From positions 124,001 through 188,000 of the forward strand of contig NZ_QWET01000009.1 in assembly GCF_003573545.1 (NCBI RefSeq): DNA of 64,000 nt, written 5' to 3'. The notes under the pieces are model-generated. The model saw only the letters and a program-made list of their open reading frames with translations, made no database searches and was not told the DNA's origin. Each line of letters begins with the position of its first letter. The first letter of the stretch is position 1. The translations under genes and the position numbers were made by a program. Shown one piece after another: positions 52,369 through 61,398 of the stretch. The stretch is from Mariniphaga sediminis. Its GTDB lineage: Bacteria; Bacteroidota; Bacteroidia; Bacteroidales; Prolixibacteraceae.

Positions 52369-53622
52369 ATGAGTTATTTATTTACGAGTGAATCAGTTTC
52401 AGAAGGTCATCCAGACAAAGTTTCCGATCAAATTTCAGATGCACTTTTGGATGAGTTCCTGGCGTTCGACCTTGAGTCGAAAGTTGCCATTGAAACATTG
52501 GTAACCACAGGACAGGTGGTGGTTGCCGGCGAAGTCAAATCAAAAACATATGTAGATGTACAGGAAGTTACCCGCCGTGTTATCAACCAAATTGGGTACA
52601 CCAAAGGAGCCTACCGCTTCGAGGGTGATTCGTGCGGTGTACTGGTAGCTATTCACGAACAAAGCCCTGACATTAACCGGGGGGTTGATAAAGGGGATAA
52701 AAATGAACAGGGAGCCGGCGACCAGGGAATGATGTTTGGGTATGCCTGCAAGGACACCGACAACTACATGCCTTTGCCCCTGGAACTTTCTCATCTGATT
52801 TTAAAAGAATTATCAGCCATTCGTCGGGAAGAAAAAGAGATGACCTATTTGCGTCCCGACTCCAAATCGCAGGTAACCATCGAGTATTCAGATGACAACC
52901 TCCCGCAAAAAGTGCATACCATTGTTGTTTCCACTCAGCACGACGAGTTTGACGACGACGAGCCTATGCTGGCAAAAATCAGGGAAGATGTAATCAACAT
53001 CCTGATTCCCCGTGTAAAGGCAAAACTTCCTGAGCGGGTGCAGCAACTTTTTGGAGACGACATCATTTACCATGTGAATCCTACCGGAAAATTTGTGATC
53101 GGCGGTCCTCATGGCGACACCGGCCTCACAGGAAGAAAAATTATTGTAGACACTTACGGAGGACGTGGAGCGCACGGCGGTGGTGCATTCTCGGGAAAAG
53201 ACCCATCGAAAGTGGACCGGTCCGCGGCATACGCTTCCAGGCACATTGCTAAAAACCTGGTTGCTGCCGGAGTAGCTGACGAAATACTGGTGCAACTGGC
53301 TTACGCCATCGGAGTTGCACAGCCCGTAGGTATTTTTGTGAATACTTACGGAAGAAAAAATGTACCTTCCTCTGATGGTGAAATTGCTCAGAAAGTAAAA
53401 GACATTTTCGACCTCCGCCCTGCAGCCATTGAAGAACGACTAAAACTGCGAAATCCAATCTACTCAGAAACTGCTGCTTATGGTCATATGGGTAGAAAAC
53501 CAGCTACGGTATCAAAGGTATTTGAATCGCCCTACCAGGGAAAGACGGAACTGGAAGTGGAACTTTTCACATGGGAAAAACTAGATTTTGTAGATAAGAT
53601 CAAGGAAGCTTTTGGGATTTAA
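52369..53622 (+). CDS. metK: S-adenosylmethionine synthetase
   Basis: A 417-residue methionine adenosyltransferase. The family blocks are visible: [20 protein letters not shown] at about 8-27, [12 protein letters not shown] near 120, the P-loop-like [20 protein letters not shown] near 245, [16 protein letters not shown] and [11 protein letters not shown]. It makes SAM from methionine and ATP. The Bacteroidota form has a slightly longer middle region, as here. The upstream aptamer predicts feedback by its product. Confidence 0.97.
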   Translation: MSYLFTSESVSEGHPDKVSDQISDALLDEFLAFDLESKVAIETLVTTGQVVVAGEVKSKTYVDVQEVTRRVINQIGYTKGAYRFEGDSCGVLVAIHEQSPDINRGVDKGDKNEQGAGDQGMMFGYACKDTDNYMPLPLELSHLILKELSAIRREEKEMTYLRPDSKSQVTIEYSDDNLPQKVHTIVVSTQHDEFDDDEPMLAKIREDVINILIPRVKAKLPERVQQLFGDDIIYHVNPTGKFVIGGPHGDTGLTGRKIIVDTYGGRGAHGGGAFSGKDPSKVDRSAAYASRHIAKNLVAAGVADEILVQLAYAIGVAQPVGIFVNTYGRKNVPSSDGEIAQKVKDIFDLRPAAIEERLKLRNPIYSETAAYGHMGRKPATVSKVFESPYQGKTELEVELFTWEKLDFVDKIKEAFGI

Positions 53623-53650
53623 TTCCTGAAAAGCAAGACTACATTTATGA

Positions 53651-53690
53651 GAGGTGTTTCAAAAACAACATTTGATTCACCTCTTTTTTT
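53651..53690 (+). terminator. Rho-independent terminator of metK
   Basis: GAGGTG (53651-53656) pairs with CACCTC (53678-53683); inside, TCAAA pairs with TTTGA, with a 2x2 TT/TT internal loop. A run of seven T follows. Confidence 0.85.
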
Positions 53691-53775
53691 GTATTTTTTG
53701 AAGACTTTTTGTAACCTCTTAAGGCTTCCAACGAATAAATTAACGGAAACAATGTTCAATTAAAACACGAGAATC

Positions 53776-54873
53776 ATGGAAGATAAACTGGTTACAATTG
53801 TGGTTTTACCCTATTCCAAAGCGCAAATACTTAAAATGCGGCTTGAGGAACAGGATATTGAATGCGATCTGGAAGACATCAACCTGATGGAAGATGCCGC
53901 TACTTCAGTGAAAGTAAAAATCTTGGAGAAAGATATTCGACATGCCGTTCCCATCCTGGAAGAGTTTTTGGGAAAAAAGCCCGAATTACAAAAAAAACAT
54001 AAGGAGAAGGATGACCATATACTCGTACCCGTTGATTTTTCGCCGGTTTCCTATAAAACCTGCAAACTGGCATTCAACATTGCCAGCCACCAGCAGGTAA
54101 AGCTGGTTTTTATACACTGTTATGTCAACCCTATTGTCCATTCAGTCCCGTATGCCGATGTTTACGTATATGATTCTACGCTGCTGGAGCGGATGGACAA
54201 TGCGGAAAAGAATGCCAACGACAACTTCAAAAAGTTTATCCGGAAACTTTCTACCGAAATAGGCAAAGAGAAATGGAAAATGGTGAAAAGTGAGTTTATC
54301 ATCAAACCCGGTTATGCCGATGAAGATATACTTGCGTATGCCCATGAAAACAATTCACGCCTTATTGTGATGGGAACGGGCGGTGATTCAGGCACGATTG
54401 TAGGCAGTGTTACAGCCGATGTTATTTATAATGCAAAAGTTCCGGTTCTGGTGATTCCTGAAGAATCTCCCGAAAAAGAAATTCAGGAATTTAAACGCAT
54501 ACTTTACGCGACCAACTTCGATGAAAAAGATTTTGCCGTAATTGACAAGCTGGTGGGACTGCTGAAACCTTTTGACGCCAAGGTATATTGTGTCCACATG
54601 GGAAAAGAGGACAGTTCCGACTGGGACAAAGCCCGACTGGAGGGAATGAAAGAAGTATTAAAAAGCAGGTATACGGAAAAGGATTTTGACTGCCGGCTTA
54701 TTGTTGGAAAAGATTTCCTGGAAACTTTTGATACATTTATTGAAAAGGAAAATATCGATATTATTTCACTGACTACCCACAAACGGAATATGATATCAAG
54801 GCTGTTCAATCCCAGTGTGGCTCGGAAAATGGTTTTTCACAGTCGCACCCCATTACTGATTTTTCATGCCTGA
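53776..54873 (+). CDS. Universal stress protein with two Usp domains and an N-terminal extra domain
   Basis: A 365-residue protein. Residues 1-68 form a small domain of the DUF2007-like signal-transducing type (TIVVLPYSKAQILKMRLEEQ, then DIECDLEDINL). A first Usp domain occupies about 80-235 (HILVPVDFSPVSYKTCKLAF, ATP-loop VMGTGGDSGTIVGSVTADVI) and a second, more divergent one about 242-365 (RILYATNFDEKDFAVIDKLV). Its own transcription is likely, since metK is closed by a terminator. The 3' end overlaps the convergent epimerase gene by 10 bp. Stress or redox sensing is the usual role of Usp proteins. Confidence 0.87.
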   Translation: MEDKLVTIVVLPYSKAQILKMRLEEQDIECDLEDINLMEDAATSVKVKILEKDIRHAVPILEEFLGKKPELQKKHKEKDDHILVPVDFSPVSYKTCKLAFNIASHQQVKLVFIHCYVNPIVHSVPYADVYVYDSTLLERMDNAEKNANDNFKKFIRKLSTEIGKEKWKMVKSEFIIKPGYADEDILAYAHENNSRLIVMGTGGDSGTIVGSVTADVIYNAKVPVLVIPEESPEKEIQEFKRILYATNFDEKDFAVIDKLVGLLKPFDAKVYCVHMGKEDSSDWDKARLEGMKEVLKSRYTEKDFDCRLIVGKDFLETFDTFIEKENIDIISLTTHKRNMISRLFNPSVARKMVFHSRTPLLIFHA

Positions 54874-55898
54874 ATATTTCTCATATCCTGTTTTAAAAAG
54901 GCAGCCGTTTGCTGAATCGATTTCGTTACCGGGAGGTATTGAAAATTTGCATTCTGAGAAATTTTGTTCCCGTCAAATCGACTCACAGAGTTGGCAGCAG
55001 CAGCAGTTTCGCGGGAAAGGGATGAAAAGTTTTTGTTTATCAATCCGAATACTGAAACAGCACACCGGGCAAAACGGAGCATCAGGTTCGAAGCAAAATA
55101 TTTCGGATGGGGTTTGTTCAGGGCGTAAGCTATTTGATTGAAAAGATTCTGGTAACTCCAATCTTCCGCACTTAAAAGGTAACGCTGGTTTTTTAAGGTC
55201 TCGAAATTTGCATTGTCCATTAACAGAACCATAGCTTTTACAACGTCGTTTACATCCACGTACCCGGTAACTCCTTTAGTATAAAACCACAGACCATCCC
55301 AAACTGTTTTAAACAATTGTGAACTTCCTGTATTCCAGTCTCCAGGTCCCAAAACGATAGAAGGGTTCACGATTATAGCATCCATCCCCTCCTCTATTCC
55401 ACGCCAGACTTCTGTTTCAGAAAAAAACTTACTTTCAGAATAACCTGAAACTTTTTTGGAAGGTACCCAGTTGGTCTGTTCGTCGGTTGGGATTCCGTTC
55501 AAATTACGTCCCAGGGCAGCCACCGAGCTTACATGACAAAACTTTTTAACCCCGTTAACCAATGCGGCATTAACCAGGTTAGCCGTTCCATCTACATTAT
55601 TTTGAATCATTTGTTTGCGCTCACTGCTACGAAATGAAACGATAGCCGCACAATGATACACTTCCTCTATTCCGACCAATAATTTTTCAAGGCCGAAATA
55701 ATCGAGTATATCACCGTCAACCCATTCAATGCAGGCGAAAAGTTCTTCCGGCTTTTCAGTGTAATACGAAAAAGTTTTTAGCACCTGTTGCACATTACTT
55801 TTCTTTCGTTTTAACGCCTTCACCTTTTCCCCTTCAGAAACCAGTTTATACAACAAATGCGATCCAATTAACCCTGTTCCGCCAGTAACAAAAATCAT
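54864..55898 (-). CDS. NAD-dependent epimerase/dehydratase family protein
   Basis: A 344-residue extended SDR. GGTGLIGSH is at 6-14, WVDGDILDYFGLE near 60, VYHCAAIVSF, and the catalytic YSESK (SGYSESKFFSE) near 152, with PSIVLGPGDW and YVDVNDVVKAMV. It is of the same broad reductase group as the gene at 758-1723. It is convergent with the stress protein gene. The substrate is not predictable; sugar, flavonol-like or lipid carbonyl reduction are all known in the group. Confidence 0.88.
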   Translation of the reverse strand: MIFVTGGTGLIGSHLLYKLVSEGEKVKALKRKKSNVQQVLKTFSYYTEKPEELFACIEWVDGDILDYFGLEKLLVGIEEVYHCAAIVSFRSSERKQMIQNNVDGTANLVNAALVNGVKKFCHVSSVAALGRNLNGIPTDEQTNWVPSKKVSGYSESKFFSETEVWRGIEEGMDAIIVNPSIVLGPGDWNTGSSQLFKTVWDGLWFYTKGVTGYVDVNDVVKAMVLLMDNANFETLKNQRYLLSAEDWSYQNLFNQIAYALNKPHPKYFASNLMLRFARCAVSVFGLINKNFSSLSRETAAAANSVSRFDGNKISQNANFQYLPVTKSIQQTAAFLKQDMRNIQA

Positions 55899-56001
55899 AA
55901 CTGAAATTTTCGGTTAAAGATAAAAAATTTAGGGCCTTTCACTTTTTGAATTTCTTTTAAACAAGAGAACCATTAAATTTACATATTAAAAAAGATGCAT
56001 A

Positions 56002-56190
56002 ATGGATGTAGAAAAGTTGTTACGTTTTGAAACAAAGGAGGAAGCCAACGAAAGGAGGAGAGAGGAAACACTGGAGCGTGATCCGCACGAACGGCTGATG
56101 TTTTTCCTGGAGTTGGTTCAGGAAATGCAGTTTTTTCAAACGTCAACTCCGCACCCGAACAGGCTTAAGAACAATTTTATTATTGAATGA
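56002..56190 (+). CDS. Small hypothetical protein, 62 residues
   Basis: A short, highly charged protein (MDVEKLLRFETKEEANERRR at the N-terminus), with a hydrophobic middle (ERLMFFLELVQEMQFFQT) and a basic end. The pattern resembles small conserved proteins of Bacteroidota that I have seen beside nucleotidyltransferase or toxin-type genes, but no such partner follows here; the next gene is convergent. An upstream out-of-frame ATG exists at 55995. Function unknown. Confidence 0.65.
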   Translation: MDVEKLLRFETKEEANERRREETLERDPHERLMFFLELVQEMQFFQTSTPHPNRLKNNFIIE

Positions 56191-56193
56191 CTA

Positions 56194-56676
56194 TCAACTG
56201 TTCCATGGCGTAACCGCCTTCGCCCCAAACTCTTTGGCCGATATTTTTTCAATGTGTACCTTCAGTATGCCCACATTTTTTACAGCCGGCGGGTTGAATT
56301 TAAATTTGCGATCGCTGTATTGAGCCATGAGCAAATGGAGGCACCTCTCCTTTTCGTCGTAGTCGTCCACAAATTCCACCGAACCCTCCACCAGCACCGA
56401 TTTTGATTTTACCCGGTAGCTACAGCCTACGCGCACATCCTGCCAGGCCAGTTCTTCACCCAGCGTCCAGTTGATACAGACTTTCGGGTTTTGATGCAGC
56501 GTTTCCCACATCCGGCCGCTTTGGTCAGAATGAAGGATAACCACATCGTCCTCCAACGCAAAATTCATGGGTAAAACATACGGCACATTATTCTCCGACA
56601 TCGCCACATAGCATGTTTTACAGGATTGTACAATTTCTTCTATTTCCGTTCTGTTTTCAATTATCAGTGTCCGCAT
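56194..56676 (-). CDS. Pyridoxamine 5'-phosphate oxidase-like FMN-binding protein
   Basis: A 160-residue split-barrel flavoprotein-like protein (CYVAMSENNVPYVLPMNFAL, then DDVVILHSDQSGRMWETLHQ and KVCINWTLGEELAW). This matches the PNPOx-like/NimA-type group of small FMN-binding proteins, which includes nitroimidazole reductases and haem-degrading relatives. It starts 6 bp after the dnaG stop, so it is cotranscribed with primase. The link between the two is probably incidental. Confidence 0.83.
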   Translation of the reverse strand: MRTLIIENRTEIEEIVQSCKTCYVAMSENNVPYVLPMNFALEDDVVILHSDQSGRMWETLHQNPKVCINWTLGEELAWQDVRVGCSYRVKSKSVLVEGSVEFVDDYDEKERCLHLLMAQYSDRKFKFNPPAVKNVGILKVHIEKISAKEFGAKAVTPWNS

Positions 56677-56682
56677 CGCTCA

Positions 56683-58644
56683 TCAATTTATTGCCCTGCT
56701 GCCGAGTTTGTCCGATAAAAACTTCTCCACGCGCTTCAGGTTCATATATTTCGACTGCTCTTCAATCACGCGGTCAAAGTTGTTTTCTTCCGAAGCAGCA
56801 TCAATGGATCGTTCAATCTCTTCCATCATCAACTTGATCCTGCGTAATTTATATTCATATATAATTCGGGGCACCAGGTAATCCAAAATCTCTTCCTCCT
56901 TTTCGGTAAATGCACCGGCTTTTGTCCACCGCTTGCTTTCAATAAATTTTTCTGACAGCAGGTCGGTAGCCAGTTTACTCACATCAGCATTAGCATGGTA
57001 TACAAAATGTTTCCATGGATCGAACTGCTCATTATCAAGGTTTTCTTTTACATCGTAAAAAATTTTCCGGAACAATTCATTCTCCGGAACCAAATCGTCG
57101 TTTTCCAACTCTTCCACCATGTATTCACCGACCTTCACCTCATGCACTTCGTTGGGATTTTCTCCTTCTTCCTCAAAAATTACCGTGTTGCAATGTTTTA
57201 AAAGAAACCGAAGAAATTCCAATTCTTCCACCAAAAAATCAGAAGTTTTTGCTTCTTCCTGAGGCGAACCGGAAGGGCTGGTTTGCTGAGCGACGGGTGT
57301 TTCCCGTTGCCTGCGCATTTCCCTATTCCTGAAATCCTCGTTCTGCTTGTATTTTTGTTTTCTAATTTCAGTATATAAAATTTCTTCACTCACCCCAAGC
57401 AGCCTGCTACACTCCTTGATGTAAACCGACCGGGTAATGGTATCGGGGATTACTGCCACCGACCGAATAACATCAGAAATAAGCCGCGCTTTGGCCACCG
57501 GATCTTTTTCGGCATCTTTCAGCAACAACCGGGTTTTAAACTGAATAAAATCCGTTTCGTTTTCCCGGATGTATTCGAGGAAGCCGCTGGCCCCTTTCAT
57601 CTTTGCAAACGAGTCAGGATCTTCTCCCCCGGGAAGCAACAAAACTTTCACATTCATCCCCTCTTCGAGTACGAGATCGATACCCCGTAATGAGGCTTTT
57701 ATTCCGGCTTCGTCTCCGTCGTAAATGATAGTGATATTGGACGTAAACCGTTTTATCAGTCTGATTTGTTCCGAAGTAAGCGCAGTTCCCGAAGAGGCCA
57801 CCACATTTTCAATACCTGCCTGATGCATGGAGAGCACATCGGTATAGCCCTCCACAAGGTAACATTTTTCAGACCGGGCTACTTCACGCCTGGCCTGAAA
57901 AATACCATACAAAACCTTACTTTTATGGTAAATCTCCGACTCGGGTGAATTAAGATACTTGGCCGCTTTAGGATCATCTTTCAGGATGCGGCCGCCAAAT
58001 GCAATCACCCGGCCTGCCAGGTTATGAATAGGGAACATAACCCGCCCGGCAAAACGATCGCGCAGCCAGTCATCACGCTTAATGGTTAACCCGGTTTTTT
58101 CCAGAAATTCGATTTTGTAGCCCTGCCTTTGAGCAGCCTCAGTAAAAGGCACTTTGCCATCCGGACTGTATCCCAGTTCAAACTTTTTCAGGATGTCGTC
58201 GCGAAATCCTCTTTCACGGAAATAACTCAACCCAATGGTTCGCCCCTCATTTTCTTCCCAAAGTGTACGGGTAAAATATTTTTGAGCAAATGCGGAAACA
58301 ATCATAAGGCTTTCGCGCTCATCCTTCAATTGTTTTTGCTCCTCGGTTTCCTCTTCTTCGACCACCTCGATGTTATATTTTCGGGCCAGCCATTTTAGCG
58401 CCTCCGGATAACTCAGGTTTTCGTGCTCCATGATGAAGTTGACCGCATTCCCGCCTTTCCCGCAGCCAAAGCATTTAAAAATACCCTTGGCCGGCGACAC
58501 CGTAAAAGAAGGTGTTTTTTCATTATGGAACGGACATAATCCCAACATGTTAACCCCACGCCGACGCAGGGTCACAAACTCAGAAACCACGTCGGAAATG
58601 TCCGCAGTATCCAGAATTCGCTGTATAGTGGAATGATCAATCAC
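56683..58644 (-). CDS. dnaG: DNA primase
   Basis: A 653-residue DnaG. The CHC2 zinc finger is Cys37, His40, Cys58, Cys61 (LCPFHNEKTPSF, FKCFGCGKGG). The core includes CYLVEGYTDVLSMHQAG (Toprim Glu) and ITIIYDGDEAGIKAS (Asp-x-Asp). The C-terminal part is the helicase-binding region. The conserved N-terminus begins at a GTG (58644-58642), not ATG. A -7 box lies only 5 bp upstream, so the mRNA may have almost no leader. Confidence 0.96.
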   Translation of the reverse strand: MIDHSTIQRILDTADISDVVSEFVTLRRRGVNMLGLCPFHNEKTPSFTVSPAKGIFKCFGCGKGGNAVNFIMEHENLSYPEALKWLARKYNIEVVEEEETEEQKQLKDERESLMIVSAFAQKYFTRTLWEENEGRTIGLSYFRERGFRDDILKKFELGYSPDGKVPFTEAAQRQGYKIEFLEKTGLTIKRDDWLRDRFAGRVMFPIHNLAGRVIAFGGRILKDDPKAAKYLNSPESEIYHKSKVLYGIFQARREVARSEKCYLVEGYTDVLSMHQAGIENVVASSGTALTSEQIRLIKRFTSNITIIYDGDEAGIKASLRGIDLVLEEGMNVKVLLLPGGEDPDSFAKMKGASGFLEYIRENETDFIQFKTRLLLKDAEKDPVAKARLISDVIRSVAVIPDTITRSVYIKECSRLLGVSEEILYTEIRKQKYKQNEDFRNREMRRQRETPVAQQTSPSGSPQEEAKTSDFLVEELEFLRFLLKHCNTVIFEEEGENPNEVHEVKVGEYMVEELENDDLVPENELFRKIFYDVKENLDNEQFDPWKHFVYHANADVSKLATDLLSEKFIESKRWTKAGAFTEKEEEILDYLVPRIIYEYKLRRIKLMMEEIERSIDAASEENNFDRVIEEQSKYMNLKRVEKFLSDKLGSRAIN

Positions 58645-58649
58645 GACTA

Positions 58650-58657
58650 CAAATGTA
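58650..58657 (-). promoter_or_regulatory. -7 promoter box of dnaG, next to the start codon
   Basis: Minus-strand TACATTTG matches TAnnTTTG, with its last base 5 bp before the GTG start of dnaG. Initiation would fall at or within a few bases of the start codon. Confidence 0.5.
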
Positions 58658-58849
58658 GGGATTTTGGGTGGAGAAAAGATGCAGATTCAAAGGCCATACA
58701 AGGAAAATTTCGAGAAACCGGCCAGTAAGAATGGTAAAAGACTCAAGGTAAAATACTAAATTGGTTTTGCCCCATTAAAACAATTACTTAACCTTACGAA
58801 GCACAAACAACTAAAGCTTGTGATAAACCCGTTTTTACTGAATTCTGAA

Positions 58850-58879
58850 AAAACTCGTTTACCTCAATTAGCGAGTTTT
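58850..58879 (-). terminator. Terminator-like hairpin, minus strand
   Basis: AAAACTCG (58850-58857) and CGAGTTTT (58872-58879) form an 8-bp stem with a 14-nt loop; the minus strand continues with T residues (GAGTTTTTTCAG). It is 196 bp beyond the DUF1080 stop. Confidence 0.55.
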
Positions 58880-58914
58880 CTATTTTGAAGAATTCTTTAT
58901 GCCCAAAACAATCA

Positions 58915-58956
58915 ATTATTGCCAGCAGTTTATCTGAACAAACTACTGGCAATAAT
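58915..58956. repeat. Long inverted repeat, 17-nt arms
   Basis: ATTATTGCCAGCAGTTT (58915-58931) and AAACTACTGGCAATAAT (58940-58956) are complementary at 16 of 17 positions around an 8-nt loop. There is no T-tract on either side. It could be a 3'-UTR stabiliser, a protein site or a small mobile-element remnant. Confidence 0.7.
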
Positions 58957-59074
58957 CTGCAGAACTATTTTCTTTACTTGATTCCCAACACACCTTACCA
59001 GCCGGTTCTTAATCCATTAAAATCCGGCCAATATCACCGATAGGAGATTTTAGAAAACTCCGTTGGGAACGGCA

Positions 59075-59779
59075 TTATGGCAATTCGATAATTTTAATGT
59101 TGCGAAAATGAATTTCAGCGCCTTCTGATTCGAGACAGATATACCCTTTCTTTTGCGACGACTTGCTGATACCATTTACAAATTTTCCGTTAACCGATAA
59201 TTTGACAGTTCCGTCCACGCACACCACCTCGTAAGTGTTCCATTCCCCTTTGCCTTTACAACGGTTTTCCACGGACTTGCTTCGTTTGCCCCGTGGGTTA
59301 TCGGGAACAATCTCTACTCCGCCCACTCCAAAAACTTCGCCATGTACATAAGCAATGGGAGGTTTCTCTCCGTTTCGGATGTTTTGGTTCACCCAGTCGA
59401 GCTCCAACATTTGTACTTCTACCCCGTTGGGCAAACGATTTTCGCCCGGTTTAGCACTGCTCCAAACAAAAGTACCTGAATTTCCACCGGCTTCCATGTG
59501 GCGCCATTCAATGTGCATGATAAAATTCTCGTACTCTTTTTCACTTCGGATAACGCCTATGGGATGTCCGGAACATTTCAGGATATCCCCGTCCTTTTTC
59601 CAGGTATCCACTTCTGTATTGACCTGGTACCATTTAACAGGTTCTCCTTTGACTTTTTTCGCATCCAATACGTTTTGCCACTGAACCTCCTTGCCAAAAA
59701 CAGTTACCAGCTCCTGGGCGGAAATACCCAGTACTCCTACCATAAAAAAGGCAAATACTACAATTATTCGTTTCATCAC
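59075..59779 (-). CDS. DUF1080 (3-keto-disaccharide hydrolase-like) secreted protein
   Basis: A 234-residue protein with signal peptide ([18 protein letters not shown]) and a concanavalin-like DUF1080 domain: [39 protein letters not shown], then [20 protein letters not shown] and [19 protein letters not shown]. The family includes 3-keto-glycoside hydrolases that cleave glycosides after oxidation at C3. The Gfo/Idh/MocA gene 18 bp upstream in the same direction fits such a route, with the oxidoreductase making the 3-keto sugar. Confidence 0.88.
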   Translation of the reverse strand: MMKRIIVVFAFFMVGVLGISAQELVTVFGKEVQWQNVLDAKKVKGEPVKWYQVNTEVDTWKKDGDILKCSGHPIGVIRSEKEYENFIMHIEWRHMEAGGNSGTFVWSSAKPGENRLPNGVEVQMLELDWVNQNIRNGEKPPIAYVHGEVFGVGGVEIVPDNPRGKRSKSVENRCKGKGEWNTYEVVCVDGTVKLSVNGKFVNGISKSSQKKGYICLESEGAEIHFRNIKIIELP

Positions 59780-59797
59780 ATTATACTTTCAAAAAAA

Positions 59798-61141
59798 CTA
59801 ACTAGCTGTATTTGACACACCTGCCAACGGAATTTCCTCTTTTATTCCCGGCACAGGACCAAAGGTGTAGGTCTTTGGACCGAGATACAAATCGGAATTT
59901 AAAATTTCTTCCCAGGTAACATCTTTACCAGTGTAAGCAGAAATCCTTCCCATAATAGTCACAAGGGTGGAGTTCACCTGTGCTTCGGCATCATTTACAG
60001 GATTGCCGGTACGGATGGCTGTAACCAGATTGATATGTTCCTGTACAAACGGATTGGTTACATTCCATTCAGAAGTAGTATCTCCTTCTTCCGGATAAGG
60101 ATATTCCCAAATTACATTCCCTTTGTAATCAAACAGTTTTCCTGCAGCGTCAGCGTAACCTTTTGTTCCGTTAATTTGCTGCACTTTTCGGTTGGTACAA
60201 CCATTTATCTGACGGGCAGCACAGTGTGTACGCAACCCGTTTTCGTAAAGGTATTCAATGCTGAAAAAATCGTATTGGTCTCCTGTGACCCTGCGTTGGC
60301 GACCGCCCCAGCCAATTGCCCGTTCCGGGTTTTGCCCGAGGTGCCAGTTCATCACGTCAATTTCATGAATAAACTGTTCGGTAATGTGGTCTCCTGAGAG
60401 CCAGCAAAAATTCACCCAATTGCGCAGCATGTATTCCATATCGGTCCATTCGGGCTGCCGGCTCCGGTACCAAAGTGCTCCCCCGTTTCGGATGATGTTG
60501 GCGCCCGTAATTTCACCAATTTCTCCGTTAGCCACACGGCGTTGTGTTTCCATATAATCTTTTTGTACCCGGCGAATGGTACCGCTTACCATACTCAATC
60601 CTATAGCCTCTGCTTTTTTGGCCGAAGCCATTACCGAACGCGCACCCTCCGGATCAACAGCAATGGGTTTTTCCATAAAAATGTGCTTCCGGGCATTCAC
60701 AGCGGCCTCCACATGTGCCGGTCTGAAATGAGGCGGCGTGCACAACAGCACCATATCAACCCCTGAGTCAATTACTTTTTCGAAACTGTCGAATCCAAGA
60801 AAACAATTTTCATCGGCAATTTCCACATTGCGTTCTTCTTTTAGCTTTGCCCGGCAGTTGTCTATCTTGTCCTGAAAAACATCGCCAAGCGCTGTAATCT
60901 GAAGATTGGGCCCTGCATCGAGAAAATTGATAGCAGCCCCGGTACCACGCCCTCCGCAACCAATCAGTCCGGCTTTTATAACCTTCCCGTCTGGAGCCTG
61001 GTCAAGTAGTTTTGGAAGCTGGATTTCCTGTTTTTTTGAATCGGGGCCGGAGCACGAGGTCAAAATTCCGGCTGCGCCAAGTGTGCCAAGAGCTGTTTTA
61101 GCAATGAAATTTCGGCGGTCAATCGCCGGTTTAGTTCCCAT
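59798..61141 (-). CDS. Gfo/Idh/MocA family oxidoreductase, Tat-exported
   Basis: A 447-residue NAD(P)-dependent oxidoreductase. A twin-arginine-type signal (DRRNFIAKTALGTLGAAGIL) with a following Cys (TSCSG) suggests an exported lipoprotein. The Rossmann motif is GLIGCGGRGTGAA, followed by FMEKPIAVDPEGARS and GDHITEQFIHEIDVMNWHLG. The family oxidises or reduces sugars and polyols. With DUF1080 it forms a two-gene operon probably for periplasmic glycoside breakdown. Confidence 0.9.
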   Translation of the reverse strand: MGTKPAIDRRNFIAKTALGTLGAAGILTSCSGPDSKKQEIQLPKLLDQAPDGKVIKAGLIGCGGRGTGAAINFLDAGPNLQITALGDVFQDKIDNCRAKLKEERNVEIADENCFLGFDSFEKVIDSGVDMVLLCTPPHFRPAHVEAAVNARKHIFMEKPIAVDPEGARSVMASAKKAEAIGLSMVSGTIRRVQKDYMETQRRVANGEIGEITGANIIRNGGALWYRSRQPEWTDMEYMLRNWVNFCWLSGDHITEQFIHEIDVMNWHLGQNPERAIGWGGRQRRVTGDQYDFFSIEYLYENGLRTHCAARQINGCTNRKVQQINGTKGYADAAGKLFDYKGNVIWEYPYPEEGDTTSEWNVTNPFVQEHINLVTAIRTGNPVNDAEAQVNSTLVTIMGRISAYTGKDVTWEEILNSDLYLGPKTYTFGPVPGIKEEIPLAGVSNTAS

Positions 61142-61398
61142 GATGTATGATTTTCTAATAAATTGAACAATAAAATTCTTAAAGACAGCGCGCTAATTTA
61201 TCGAAAAGATCTTACTTTTAAAAATCCACACTGCCCAATCACAGCCTTTTTGGAAGAAATATTTTAACACTAGTACTGTTTTTATCCGGCTTTTACTCAG
61301 CCTGAAACATAAATTAGGTGTGGAATTAAAAAAAATCAAAATCAGAGGTTGGTAAAATCCAAATGAAGTTGTATTACTAATAAACACTATTTTAGGAA

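Larger units (their letters stand above)
58645..59074. other. Gene-free region with three inverted repeats
   Basis: No gene is seen in these 430 bp. Besides the dnaG promoter box it contains a terminator-like hairpin (58850-58879), a long near-perfect inverted repeat (58915-58956), and a weaker dyad GCCGG...CCGGC with inner TTAAT/ATTAA (59001-59028). All lie downstream of the DUF1080 gene on the minus strand. Confidence 0.5.

Noticed and set aside
61196-61360. Possible remnant of an ECF sigma gene before fecR
   Set aside because: Translated fragments show no region 2 or region 4 motif and several stops; it cannot be distinguished from spacer DNA.
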